Of a stretch of DNA of 64,000 nucleotides, positions 37,301 through 45,851 are shown piece by piece. Under the pieces are notes generated by a model. The model was not told the DNA's origin, did no database searches, and saw nothing but the letters and a program-made list of their open reading frames with translations. The DNA comes from CAYFWF01 sp964346815. GTDB lineage: Bacteria; Acidobacteriota; Aminicenantia; Aminicenantales; Aminicenantaceae. Position 1 is the stretch's first letter; each line of letters opens with the position of its first letter. Both the position numbers and the translations under genes were made by a program. Where the stretch lies: the NCBI GenBank assembly GCA_964346815.1, contig CAYFWF010000018.1:59748-123747 (forward strand). Direction: 5' to 3'.

Positions 37301-37444
37301 CTGAACCATAAGTCCGGGGAAGGATGTGTCAGGCATCATCTCGAGCGGCAGCTTGATAATAGAGATAACGCCTATGGTGATAAAGATGAGCATTGCTACG
37401 ATGACGGAAACAGGCTTTCTTATGGAAAATTCAGGTAGATTCAT
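34343..37444 (-). CDS. RND efflux transporter, second pump of the operon
   Basis: 1033 residues with 12 membrane segments and two large periplasmic loops, the HAE1/AcrB layout. SISGVVGGLLAVIVLLFFLRK begins the TM2-6 block; GLMMAVGMLVDNSVVVLEN (~390-410) holds the proton-relay Asp of TM4; ALIFIYIIMASLFESF and LFGIVVNNGIILIDHI mark the second half. It starts inside the stop of the other pump gene (ATGA overlap 37441-37444). The periplasmic docking domain has SSTSSSSSSRIHIQF. With two RND pumps behind one adaptor, a heteromeric pump like MdtB/MdtC is possible. Substrate unknown. No TolC gene nearby. Confidence 0.9.
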   Translation of the reverse strand: MNLPEFSIRKPVSVIVAMLIFITIGVISIIKLPLEMMPDTSFPGLMVQVPYPSSSPEEVERTITRPLEDTLATISNLENISSTSSSSSSRIHIQFKGGTNMDLATMEIRDKIDLIRNDLPDDIENIRIRRFSFNDRPVIQFSVALPGDLENLYYWSENYITQQLERIQGVASVDIWGIRNKILTVYLKPEVFYSSSIRISDLIDTIRNNNINISAGYVEEGHMRYATRIPGELKILEEVKNLPVSSQGLTVADVARVTYDYPVKDDFNRLDGHETVRFQIYRASNANIVDVCENVKATMAQIKETEPDLENMTTIFYRDQSEDILNSLRDLSISGVVGGLLAVIVLLFFLRKFRTTIIIAIAIPMAMVFTFSFMYLYRTIFRADITINIISLSGLMMAVGMLVDNSVVVLENIFRLRQEKKMSPLKASMQGASEVAMAVTASTLTTLVVFISLSFMSQSGFGRFMQDFALTISLALVASLIVSLSFIPLAGSRFLSGKTREKARWLVKLTSFYERIIGFSIKSWKTKLLMVGLAVAVFFTSYQVLRNIEREYMPHSDEREIDISVYMPRTFALQEMKALFQKFEDLLLSRKEELAIEHLSTDFGTRFMRQGRFRGSLELALKEEGPSVTEIEERLKELLPRRAGITYEYGQRYGRHGHFGGIEVELIGLDYTKLTELAPLVIEKLRTVDEVEDVTSDLEGGDTQLMVEVDRQKAESSGVSSRMVAQTISSSISERPIGKFKTENREIDIILKLQGADGFSEEDLRNISLPTQSRRIPISAVTDISYRMGSTSIRKENKKSKLIIRANSKSEGMIGISNAVRQAMNTIQFPEGYTWSLGSGWRRFRESQGESNMAIVLALIFIYIIMASLFESFTHPFTILLTVPLALFGVAIFFSITSITLNTTSYLGLLVLFGIVVNNGIILIDHIRTLRKSGMEKVEAIVQGGKDRMRPIIMTAITTIFGVLPLALPFLLPQVFEAAGRRAQMWAPISVAIIGGLTTSTIFTLIFLPTFYSISDTITGKVKSLLGFKSTKV

Positions 37445-40400
37445 GACTTACTCTCTTTTGCTTTATCGAGAGAAAGGGCCACTTTAGCGCCTTTGAGGAG
37501 GCGCAGCAAACGGCTTTCCTTTGCTTCGGCCCCTGTATGCTCCCTGACCACTGCATTGTAGACCAGAGGGATGAAGACCAGGGTTAGAAATGTCCCGAAA
37601 ATCAGGCCTCCGATCAATGTCAGGGCCAGAGGGATGCGGATTTCGAATCCCTCATTGAAGTCCAATGCCATCGGAAAAAGAGCCAGCACAGTGGTGATGG
37701 TGGTCATCAGGATTGGCCGCCAGCGCACTTGAGCCGCAGTTTTGATGGCCTCCACCTTAGGCATTCCCCGTTTCTGGAGCTGGCCGATGTAGTCCACCAG
37801 TACGATCGCATTGTTCACGATGATACCGGAGAGAATGATCAGCCCGATGAGCACGATAACATTGATAGACATGGAGAACACCAGTCCGACGATCACCACT
37901 CCGATGATGCCGAGGGGGATGGTAAACATGATGATAAAAGGCTTTTTAAATGATTCGAACTGCGAGGCCATGACCAGATACACCAAAAAGATGGCCAAAA
38001 AAATGGCGAAGATCATGGAAGAAAAAGCCACATCCTGCTCCATACTCTGACCGGCCAGATAGATGGAATATTCCGGGTTGCGACCGATGGTAGAGGCTGC
38101 TGTCATGACTTTTTTCTTGGCCTCATCCAGAGAAATCCCGGAGATATTCCCGGTGATCACCGCCGATTTTTGCTGGAGAATGCGGCGGATCTCGGCTGGT
38201 CCCTCTTTGATTTGAATCTGGGCCAAAGCCTTAAGCGGAACCATCACGCCCAGGCCGTTGCGGACGTTGATCCGGCTGATTTTATCTACCCGGTCCCGGT
38301 AATCTTCAGACAGCCGGACACGGATGTCCACTTCCCTGTCGCTTTCGATGAATCTGGTGGCGATATCTCCTTCGATTTTGTCTCTGATCTGGGTCCCTAC
38401 CGAATTGATGGTCATATCCTGGGACGCAAGAAGAGCACGGTTGAATATGATCTGAATTTCCGGATAGCCTTCCTCCATTGAAGACTTGACATCTATGACG
38501 CCGTCAATTCGGCGGATTTTTGCCAGGAGTTCATCGGAGACCTGTTTGATGGTATCGAGATCGTTGCCTGATATCACAACTTCCAGGGGGGCTTTGAATG
38601 AGAACAGCCGGGGTTTATAGACTTTGATTTCCGTGGTGGGAAACCGCTCGAGATCTGCCCTGACCCGGTCCATGATCCGGTCTTCCTTTTTTCCCAGGAT
38701 GCCTGGTTTCAGACGGATAATGAGTTCGGAGAGGTTTTCCCGCTCCTCCTGGAAAGATATGCCTGCCCGGGAACCCTTTCCTATGAGCTCGTAAACACTC
38801 TCGATTTCATCGTATTTATTCAAGATTCCGGTTATATCTTCAATAACTGCAGAGTTTTCGTCGAGGGATGTCCCAGGCTGGAACTCCACATTTATCAAGA
38901 ACTCTCCCTGTGAGATGGTTGGGATCAATTCCTGGTCCATGAAACGGATCATGAAGAGGGCGAGAGCGAAAAGCGCGAGCACACTGAATATGATGATTTT
39001 TCTGCGCTTAAAGGATGTATCCTGGATTTTTTTATAAGAATGGTAGAACTGATTGTAGAGCTTATCCACGGGTTTGAATACGATCTTTAGGCCTTTAGTC
39101 AGTCTCTCTTTCGTGTGTTCTCGCCGCAGGACAGAATTGAGCATAGGAACGAGTGTCAGGGAGACCATAAGGGAGGCCAGCAGAGAGTAGGTGACTGTCA
39201 GTGCCATGTCCTTGAAGAGCTGGCCTGCAATTCCCTCTACGAACACGATCGGAAAAAACACCGCCACCGTGGTAAATGTGGAGGCGGTTACAGCACCCGC
39301 CACTTCGGAGGTGCCTTTAAGAGCAGCATCGAACAAGCCTGCGCCGTTTTCCCGGTAACGCTGGATAGACTCCAACACCACGATGGAGTTATCCACCAGC
39401 ATGCCAATCCCGAGCGCTAATCCTCCTAGCGAGATGATATTCAGAGTGATGTTGGAGGAGTACATAAGAAAGAAAGTGATGATGACGGAGATGGGAATGG
39501 CGGCGCCGATGATCAGGGTGCTGCGCAGGTTTTTTAAAAAATAAAGCAGGACCAGGACAGCCAGAATACCCCCGATGAGTGCGGTCTGTTTGACTTCCTG
39601 GATGGTGTTTTTGATGAATTTGGATTGGTTGGTGATAACGAGATAGTCCATTCCACGAGGCTTCAGGATGTTTTCCTGTACCATTCCCAGCCTCTCGGTA
39701 ACGGCATTTGCGACTGAGACGGTATTGGCATCCGCTGCCCGGTAGATGGCTGCTTCGATACATTCACGGCCGTTGATTCTGGAGATGACTTTGCGTTCCT
39801 TGTAGCCCCTGAAAACGTCTGCAACGCTGCCTAATGTAATGAAGATGTCTCCTCTTTTTTCTATGATGATGTCCTGAATTTCCTCCACGGTTTTGAACTG
39901 GTTGACAGTCCGAACCAGGAACTGGCTGTCCTTTTGTTTCAAAATCCCAGCCGAAAGATTCACATTTTCCTGAGCCAGACGGCTGGCCACTGTGGTGATA
40001 GGGATGTTGAGGAGGCTGAGTTTTTGCTCATCCAGATCGATATGGATCTCATCCTCCAGGCCTCCCGAGATCGAGCAGGCCGCGACTCCCTCGATGCTCT
40101 CCAGAGCCTGTTTGACTTCCCGTTCAGCGATGTACCGTATGCGTCCCAGATCGAAATTACCGGTCAGGCCCAGCTTCATGATGGGCTCCTGGTTGGGATC
40201 GTAACGGAGGATGACGGGTTTGGTGGCTCCGACCGGGAGGCGCAGGAGGTCCAGTTTTTCCCTGAGTTTCAGGGTGGCGAAATCCATATTGGTGTGCCAG
40301 GCAAATTCCACAGTCACCTCGGAGAGCTCTGCGCGGGAAACCGATGAGATGCGGATGACATTATCGACCACACCGCAGGTCTCTTCGATGGGCTTGGAAA

Positions 40401-40587
40401 TGATATTCTCGATTTCCGAAGGAGCTGTGCCGGGATATTCCGTCTGGATGGTAAGGGTGGGGTAGGAAATCTTTGGGAGAAGGTTAAGATTCAGCCTGGA
40501 GTAGGCAATGAATCCGAAGATGACCGCAGCGACCGTGAACATAAAAACGGAGACAGGACGATTGAGAGAAAACTTGACGATTTTCAT
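37441..40587 (-). CDS. RND efflux transporter, first pump of the operon
   Basis: 1048 residues, HAE1-type. N-terminus SLNRPVSVFMFTVAAVIFGFIAY; IISKPIEETCGVVDNV and SAGILKQKDSQF in the porter domain; TM4 GLALGIGMLVDNSIVVLES with the essential Asp; YLVMASQFESFKKPFIIMFTIPLGIIGV and LIGLIILSGIIVNNAIVLVDYI in the C-terminal half. It overlaps the adaptor gene by 4 nt upstream (40584-40587) and the second pump by 4 nt downstream, so all three are translationally coupled. Moves compounds out of the inner membrane or periplasm using the proton gradient. Confidence 0.9.
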   Translation of the reverse strand: MKIVKFSLNRPVSVFMFTVAAVIFGFIAYSRLNLNLLPKISYPTLTIQTEYPGTAPSEIENIISKPIEETCGVVDNVIRISSVSRAELSEVTVEFAWHTNMDFATLKLREKLDLLRLPVGATKPVILRYDPNQEPIMKLGLTGNFDLGRIRYIAEREVKQALESIEGVAACSISGGLEDEIHIDLDEQKLSLLNIPITTVASRLAQENVNLSAGILKQKDSQFLVRTVNQFKTVEEIQDIIIEKRGDIFITLGSVADVFRGYKERKVISRINGRECIEAAIYRAADANTVSVANAVTERLGMVQENILKPRGMDYLVITNQSKFIKNTIQEVKQTALIGGILAVLVLLYFLKNLRSTLIIGAAIPISVIITFFLMYSSNITLNIISLGGLALGIGMLVDNSIVVLESIQRYRENGAGLFDAALKGTSEVAGAVTASTFTTVAVFFPIVFVEGIAGQLFKDMALTVTYSLLASLMVSLTLVPMLNSVLRREHTKERLTKGLKIVFKPVDKLYNQFYHSYKKIQDTSFKRRKIIIFSVLALFALALFMIRFMDQELIPTISQGEFLINVEFQPGTSLDENSAVIEDITGILNKYDEIESVYELIGKGSRAGISFQEERENLSELIIRLKPGILGKKEDRIMDRVRADLERFPTTEIKVYKPRLFSFKAPLEVVISGNDLDTIKQVSDELLAKIRRIDGVIDVKSSMEEGYPEIQIIFNRALLASQDMTINSVGTQIRDKIEGDIATRFIESDREVDIRVRLSEDYRDRVDKISRINVRNGLGVMVPLKALAQIQIKEGPAEIRRILQQKSAVITGNISGISLDEAKKKVMTAASTIGRNPEYSIYLAGQSMEQDVAFSSMIFAIFLAIFLVYLVMASQFESFKKPFIIMFTIPLGIIGVVIVGLVFSMSINVIVLIGLIILSGIIVNNAIVLVDYIGQLQKRGMPKVEAIKTAAQVRWRPILMTTITTVLALFPMALDFNEGFEIRIPLALTLIGGLIFGTFLTLVFIPLVYNAVVREHTGAEAKESRLLRLLKGAKVALSLDKAKESKS

Positions 40588-41870
40588 TGGACCACATCGA
40601 CTCTCTGGCCGTCTTTGAGTCCTTCGACTCCGACCTCGACGATCACATCGCCTTCATTCAAACCCTCTGTCACTTCCACCTCGTCTTCCTCGGTCAATCC
40701 GAGAAGGACTTCGCGCTGGGATACCCGATTTTGATCCATGACAAAGACATAGGTCTTATTCTGTTTATACAGGAGAGCTTTCCGGGGGATGACAAGGACG
40801 TTTTCTTTCATCCCGATAGCGATCCGGACTTCCACGAACATTCCTGGTTTCAAGCGCAGGGACTCGTCAAAAACCTCCACCGTGACTTTGACCGTGCCTG
40901 TCTCGACATCGATCCGGGGATTGATCAATTTGACATCGCCGTTAAACACGGTGCCCTCCAGGACTTCGGTAGCGATCTCGGCAGGCATTCCGGCCTCCAG
41001 CTTGATCGCATCGGATGTGGGGACGAACACACGGATCAGCAAGGGATTGAAATCCTCAATGGTGTAAACCTGCTGGTTTGCGTTGACCCGGTCGCCCGCC
41101 TCGATCAAGCGTTCGGTGATAAAGCCCTCGGAAAGAGACCGGATCTTGGTCCAGTTCAACTGGAGCTGGAGGTCTTTGAAATCCTCCTGGCGGTTTTTGT
41201 AGTCGAGCTGCCTTTGTTTGTACTCTGCTTCCTGGGTCTGGAATTCCTGCTCGGATATGAGGGTGCGCTTGATCAGCTCCTGATTCCGGAGGTAGTTGGC
41301 TTCGGCTTCTTCCAGGCTGAGTCTGGCCTGTTCCAGTTGGATCTTGGCCTGTTCGTAGCCGATCTTTATTTCCGTGTCGTCGAGGAGGGCGAGAACTTCG
41401 TTTTCTTTGACATAGTCGCCTTCTTCTTTCACGATCTCTTTGACGTAGGCAGAAAGACGTGAAAATATCTCGACCTTGCGCTCCGGCTCTACGATGCCGT
41501 TGAGGACAAGGAAGGAGTTGAGGTCTTTACGTTTTACTGTTCCTACGCTCACTGGAACCGCTTCCCCGGCTTCACCACGGACTTTTTTCAGGATCTCTGG
41601 AATCTGCTCTTTCGGGATACGCCCGGATTTGATGGCCTCTTTCAACTGATCGGGGATATCGAGCTTATCCACGTCGATGTCATCACCCTGTGATTTAGCG
41701 TCGGGTTTCCGGCCGGGCTTGGCCGGGGAGTCGCTGTCAGCAGCAACCTTTTGAGCTTGCCTCTTAGCACTTGAACCCCCGTCATTGCCAGGGGTGTTAT
41801 TTCCCGACTTTGTACAGCTCCACGTAAGGACCAGGAATGCTGCCAGAATAAATAGAATTGATTTTCGCAT
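40584..41870 (-). CDS. RND periplasmic adaptor (membrane-fusion) lipoprotein
   Basis: 428 residues. The signal peptide ends LVLTWSC, a likely lipobox with Cys ~19. A low-complexity acidic/lysine linker (~25-85) precedes the adaptor: barrel-sandwich half (LNGIVEPERKVEIFSRLSAYVKEIVKEEGDYVKENEVLALLDD, ~120-160), a Glu/Gln-rich coiled-coil hairpin (~165-225, ARLSLEEAEANYLRNQELI), the second lipoyl half and beta-barrel, ending GLKDGQRVDVVQ. It bridges the inner-membrane pumps to an outer-membrane channel encoded elsewhere. First gene of the operon; AGGTGA precedes the ATG. Confidence 0.9.
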   Translation of the reverse strand: MRKSILFILAAFLVLTWSCTKSGNNTPGNDGGSSAKRQAQKVAADSDSPAKPGRKPDAKSQGDDIDVDKLDIPDQLKEAIKSGRIPKEQIPEILKKVRGEAGEAVPVSVGTVKRKDLNSFLVLNGIVEPERKVEIFSRLSAYVKEIVKEEGDYVKENEVLALLDDTEIKIGYEQAKIQLEQARLSLEEAEANYLRNQELIKRTLISEQEFQTQEAEYKQRQLDYKNRQEDFKDLQLQLNWTKIRSLSEGFITERLIEAGDRVNANQQVYTIEDFNPLLIRVFVPTSDAIKLEAGMPAEIATEVLEGTVFNGDVKLINPRIDVETGTVKVTVEVFDESLRLKPGMFVEVRIAIGMKENVLVIPRKALLYKQNKTYVFVMDQNRVSQREVLLGLTEEDEVEVTEGLNEGDVIVEVGVEGLKDGQRVDVVQ

Positions 41871-41985
41871 GTTCGATCACCTAATCGCTCTTTTTTTGTA
41901 CCGAACTTTCGTTTCCGGTTCGACCTTTCCGGAAAGTCATCAGACGGTTTCCTTTTCCACGCTTTCTTTCTGAATGCAGTGGACT

Positions 41986-42002
41986 GTACTTGTTATAAGT
42001 AC
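41986..42002. promoter_or_regulatory. Palindrome upstream of the RND operon
   Basis: GTACTT (41986-41991) and AAGTAC (41997-42002) form a perfect 6-bp inverted repeat around GTTAT, ~115 nt upstream of the adaptor gene. It looks like a TetR/MarR-type operator. No regulator gene is adjacent, so this is a weak assignment. Confidence 0.3.
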
Positions 42003-42113
42003 GTTTTTTAGACGATAATAGAGGCAAATTCTTCCATAATTGTCTATTATTTCTATCTATTTTCCATTATAGCGGACCTTAGACTGCAATTCCACTCTCG
42101 CAACTGCAGAGTA

Positions 42114-42412
42114 TGCATCCTTATTCCCGTGATAAAGGAGGCGTAAGGCCATAATTGCCCATAGAACCGACAATGTGAACATTCTAGTGTCATAGTAAGA
42201 TGGCCGCGCTTCGCTCGCCATGACTCTTTCTATCGGCAGTGTTGAGGTAGGTATCCTCAAACTCCATGGAAGTCAGGCAGGATGGTTGAGAAGCCGTCCG
42301 GAAGCGGGGGAGAGTATGAGGGCTGGCTTTACTGGCAGGTATGCGAAAGCTGTTCCCACTCAGAGCTGACTGGCAGGTAGGGAGAGCGAGCCGGGGAAGA
42401 AGCGGATTTTGG
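42114..42412 (+). repeat. Degraded copy of the 31.1-kb inverted-repeat element
   Basis: TGCATCCTTATTCCCGTGATAA (split: TGCATCCTTATTCC at 42114, CGTGATAA after it) matches the terminal repeat of the 31098-31293 element. Then AGTCAGGCAG...GGTTGAGAAGCC (42271-42295) and AGAGCGAGCC...AAGCGGATTTT (42383-42410) match its interior read in reverse complement, in the same order. The right-hand terminal repeat is not recognisable and extra sequence has been inserted. The 640-nt gap 41871-42510 holds nothing else but the palindrome at 41986. Confidence 0.6.
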
Positions 42413-42510
42413 ATCAATCGGTTGAGCGGATAGAATAAACCATCTGGAAAAGGAGAAATCTCTGCCAGCGAAGAATCACAATATTGCAGGCCGGCTGTGA
42501 CGGGACTTGC

Positions 42511-43860
42511 TTATTTAATCAAGAACAGCTCTGTCTGCCGGCCGTCGATGAACTTGCAGCCGTTTTCTGTGAAAACACCGCCTTCTTCGAGACCGATCCG
42601 GATTTCCATATTGTCCCACTCTGGGACTTTGTGGCTGTTGTTCATTTCAATCGCGTAACAGGTGTTGGTGTAAAGGGGGTATTCTCCCCTTCCAGGGACA
42701 CCGTCCTGCCGGTCCCAAAGCCCGACAACGAATCCGGCAGCGTGTCCATGCATTCCCAGAGGATGACAGTAGACGCTGGGATTCAGACCTTCGGCCTTGG
42801 CTTTCTCCAGGGAAGATCGAAGAACATCGTTCCCGGTCCGGCCGGCTTCATGCTCGGTCATGACGATATCCTGCAGCCGGTTGCCTCTGCTGAGGGCTTC
42901 TTTTAACCCTTCGGGAGCATCGGTTTCACCGATTCGGCACACATAGGCATTCTGCTGGGTGTCGGTGCACAGCCCGAGATAGACGATTCCGATATCGCAA
43001 TGCAGGAGATCTCCACGCCGGATCACCTGAGGATCGTGTTTGTATTTTTCCGAGTCTGCCTTCGACCTCTGAATCGAGACAGATGGTTGAAACCAGGCTT
43101 TCAGTCCGAGACCGGTGATTCGCTGCCGGATCCACCAGACCACTTCTTCGGTTCTCGTCGCATCGGGGACGATCACTCGATTGGAAAAAAATTCGGCAAT
43201 GATATCGTGAGCGATACCGCAGATATGACGGTACAGGCTCAGTTCACGGGGACTTCGGGTTTCGAGCCACCCCACGCAGAGATTTTCCGCAGAAACCAGC
43301 CGGGACAAGTATTCCGGACCCAGGGCGCGGACCAACCGGGCCTTGAAGGAGGCGGAAAGGCCATCGCCGAAAGCCCAGGTTTCCGACTCGTTGATTCCGA
43401 TTCGTTCGGGACCGCTTTCTCGGATATAATTTGCCAGATTTTCGATTTGGTCTTGCCTCCGGTCTTTATATATGGATTTGTACCATTTGCCCATGCCGTA
43501 GAAGCTGCCTGTCAGTCTTTCCACGCCCTCCTCTTCTCCCTTATCGTGAAAGATGAGGATGGATGTTCTGCGTGCGGCCATGGCAGGTTCCGGGACCATG
43601 GTCAAGTAAACGGGGTCTTCGTTGTACTCCCGGCAGATGATGAGCCACATGTCGATTCCTTCCCGGCGCATCAGCGAGGGAATGATATTCTCCAGTCGCC
43701 ACTCCAGGATTTCATTCATGATCCTGGCCCGGTCCTTTTCCGGGAGAATGTTTTCAATGTCCCGAACGGCAGTGGTTCCGATAGTCTGTGAATAGAGATT
43801 TCCTGCGGAAGAGGAAAGGACGATTGCGATCAGCACAAACAGAATTTTTCCTTTTTTCAT
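42511..43860 (-). CDS. Exported M24 metallopeptidase (Xaa-Pro aminopeptidase type)
   Basis: 449 residues with a signal peptide (~1-25, KILFVLIAIVLSSSAGNLYSQ). An N-terminal creatinase-like domain (~45-215; GIDMWLIICREYNEDP) precedes the pita-bread catalytic domain, whose dinuclear metal ligands are visible: LLHCDIGIVYLGLCTDTQQ (two Asp, ~285), HPLGMHGHAAG (His), CYAIEMNNSHKV (Glu), and GLEEGGVFTENG (Glu). Removes residues before proline from peptides in the periplasm. Together with two M14 genes upstream on the same strand it forms a peptidase cluster. GAAGGGAG precedes the ATG. Confidence 0.87.
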   Translation of the reverse strand: MKKGKILFVLIAIVLSSSAGNLYSQTIGTTAVRDIENILPEKDRARIMNEILEWRLENIIPSLMRREGIDMWLIICREYNEDPVYLTMVPEPAMAARRTSILIFHDKGEEEGVERLTGSFYGMGKWYKSIYKDRRQDQIENLANYIRESGPERIGINESETWAFGDGLSASFKARLVRALGPEYLSRLVSAENLCVGWLETRSPRELSLYRHICGIAHDIIAEFFSNRVIVPDATRTEEVVWWIRQRITGLGLKAWFQPSVSIQRSKADSEKYKHDPQVIRRGDLLHCDIGIVYLGLCTDTQQNAYVCRIGETDAPEGLKEALSRGNRLQDIVMTEHEAGRTGNDVLRSSLEKAKAEGLNPSVYCHPLGMHGHAAGFVVGLWDRQDGVPGRGEYPLYTNTCYAIEMNNSHKVPEWDNMEIRIGLEEGGVFTENGCKFIDGRQTELFLIK

Positions 43861-43960
43861 ATTTTTCTCCCTTCGGTCATATTTTTTGCTCCGATGCAGA
43901 CATCGCTATTCCTTCGCAAGGCGACTCGTGAAGGCTGAATTCTCCGTGAATTCAATTTGT

Positions 43961-45838
43961 TTATGGCCCGGTTTTGAGATTGATTCTTTTTGTGTCCGTG
44001 CCTCCATACTCGGACTTGACGTGGAATTCCACCCATCCCTGGCTTCCGTCCATTTTAACCAGAGTGCAGAAGCGGAGGGTCTGTTTGCCTTTGAGCCAGA
44101 ATTCGGTCCCCTCTTTGACGATCACTTCAGCCTCTTCAGCGGGATTCGAAGGATCGATGCTGGCTGGTCCTTCCAGGACATCGATCATGGAAACGCTGGA
44201 CGAGGTTTTGACCGATATCCTGTCTTTGTCCACCCGTTCCAGCAGTTTCGCCCTGTCTGATGCAGTGGGATAGACCTTGTCATTGGTGACAGCAACTTCG
44301 ATCCAGTAGAGGGTGTCTGAGGCAGGACGCACATTCACGTCTGTGATCCCGACTTTCGGGAATTGGCTGGCACAGTACATCACGAACTGGGCATTTTTCA
44401 ACGCTTCCTGTTCGATATAACGGGAAGGAGGGGTCCGGCGGATGTGCTTTTTAGGAGTGCCTCCGATCCAGATCTCGCCGAGATCGGGATGATCGACCTT
44501 GTGTGGATTCACCCAGCCTTCTCCTGTCAGCTCGATATCGATCCATTTGAGCATCTCTTCATCGGAGACCCGGCCGTCCCCGTCTACGTCCGCATCGAAG
44601 GCCGGGCTGCCCCAGAGTTCGATCAAATAGGCATAATTCCCCAGCATCTCGTATGAGGAGGCCTGTGCCTGTCCCGATCGTCCCGATGGGGTGGGCCGGT
44701 AATTTTTCAGGATCCGTGCGCCCATGGTTACGATTTCCGTGTGGGCCCGAAGGTCCTCCTGATATTCAGGCTTGACCGGGATGTCGAATGCCTGGGCGTA
44801 TTTGTTGGTTTTTCTCATTTCCTCCAGGTACTGGTTGAACCTCTCCTCGTACCTCTGCCGCTGTTCTTCCGACATTCTCCGCTCCTGGGTAGGAGGACGG
44901 GAGAACATGATCAGACGCCCGGTGTTATGGTAATGAAAACTGGCGAATATGTTGGGATGCTCGAGCATGAAAGTGTAGGCATTTCTGGTGCAGGGTTCGG
45001 ACATGACGTAGGGATTTCCGGCCTCCAGGTTCCAGCCGCCGGGATAATTGCGGTTGGGATCGGGGCCGCCGATGTCATCTTCGTTGATCATACCGTCGCC
45101 GTCGTTGTCGTATCCTTCGCCGCCGATACGCCGGAAACGCAGCACATCCTCGGCTGGATCATCCACTTGAACGAATCGTCTTTTATCCGCTGAAAGTTTG
45201 TAGTTGCCCTTGGGATCTTCGACATACATGGTGGAAAGCTCTCCGTCACCGTCCACATCTTCTGTTCTGTCCTCGTCGTAAAGTCCATCTCCATCGTTGT
45301 CTTCAGGACGGAAGGGCTCACGCGGATTATTCGGGGTGTTGGGGTGCTCGACAAATGATGCATTCCCATCCACATTGAGGCCTGGAAGGATATAAAACGT
45401 GCAGTTGTCCACAAGGTCATGGACATAGGGATCATAGTCGTACCTGGTCAGTAAATACCACATCAGATAAAGGGAGCAGGTAATGCCGTTGACCTCGTTC
45501 CCGTGTACAGCACCATCCACCCACATAGCGGTTTTTTCGCTGTGTTTGCCGGTTTCTTTGGCCGTGATGGTAATCATGTATTGGTCCCGGCCCATCCGGC
45601 TTTTGCCGATGCTCTGGATATCGGAGAGACGGGGATACTTTGCCTGGATGTCGTGCATGATCTCGGTCCACTCGGCATATGCATAGTACTGATTCCAGTT
45701 GATCGGGAAATCCAGTTCTCCATGGTAACCGCCTGGACTTTTCTGCAGTTTCTTCTGGGCAGTGACAGGCGTTGTCGAGACCATGGCGAGAGTCAGGATC
45801 ATGACTCCGGTGTATTTAAAAAGCTGTTTTATACGCAT
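43961..45838 (-). CDS. Exported M14 zinc carboxypeptidase with Ca-binding loops
   Basis: 625 residues, signal peptide ~1-27 (ILTLAMVSTTPVTAQ). The M14 site: AMWVDGAVHGNEVNGITC with HxxE zinc ligands (~90-105), NRNYPGGWNLE (Asn-Arg substrate motif, ~258), ASFHYHNTGRLI (third His, ~300), and YLIELWGSPAFDADVDG (catalytic Glu, ~415). Inserts carry acidic DxDxDG loops like EF-hand / thrombospondin-3 repeats (EDNDGDGLYDEDRTEDVDGDG split by an ~8-residue spacer, DNDGDGMINEDDIGG, DVDGDGRVSDEE), expected to bind calcium. A C-terminal beta domain follows. Probably secreted; removes C-terminal residues. 14 nt downstream of the other M14 gene. Confidence 0.88.
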   Translation of the reverse strand: MRIKQLFKYTGVMILTLAMVSTTPVTAQKKLQKSPGGYHGELDFPINWNQYYAYAEWTEIMHDIQAKYPRLSDIQSIGKSRMGRDQYMITITAKETGKHSEKTAMWVDGAVHGNEVNGITCSLYLMWYLLTRYDYDPYVHDLVDNCTFYILPGLNVDGNASFVEHPNTPNNPREPFRPEDNDGDGLYDEDRTEDVDGDGELSTMYVEDPKGNYKLSADKRRFVQVDDPAEDVLRFRRIGGEGYDNDGDGMINEDDIGGPDPNRNYPGGWNLEAGNPYVMSEPCTRNAYTFMLEHPNIFASFHYHNTGRLIMFSRPPTQERRMSEEQRQRYEERFNQYLEEMRKTNKYAQAFDIPVKPEYQEDLRAHTEIVTMGARILKNYRPTPSGRSGQAQASSYEMLGNYAYLIELWGSPAFDADVDGDGRVSDEEMLKWIDIELTGEGWVNPHKVDHPDLGEIWIGGTPKKHIRRTPPSRYIEQEALKNAQFVMYCASQFPKVGITDVNVRPASDTLYWIEVAVTNDKVYPTASDRAKLLERVDKDRISVKTSSSVSMIDVLEGPASIDPSNPAEEAEVIVKEGTEFWLKGKQTLRFCTLVKMDGSQGWVEFHVKSEYGGTDTKRINLKTGP

Positions 45839-45851
45839 GGTGTTTCTCCCT

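Noticed and set aside
43000..43791. 263-codon plus-strand ORF opposite M24, and a similar one at 46335-47096 opposite M14
   Set aside because: Both lie inside well-supported peptidase genes on the other strand and show no protein-like motifs.
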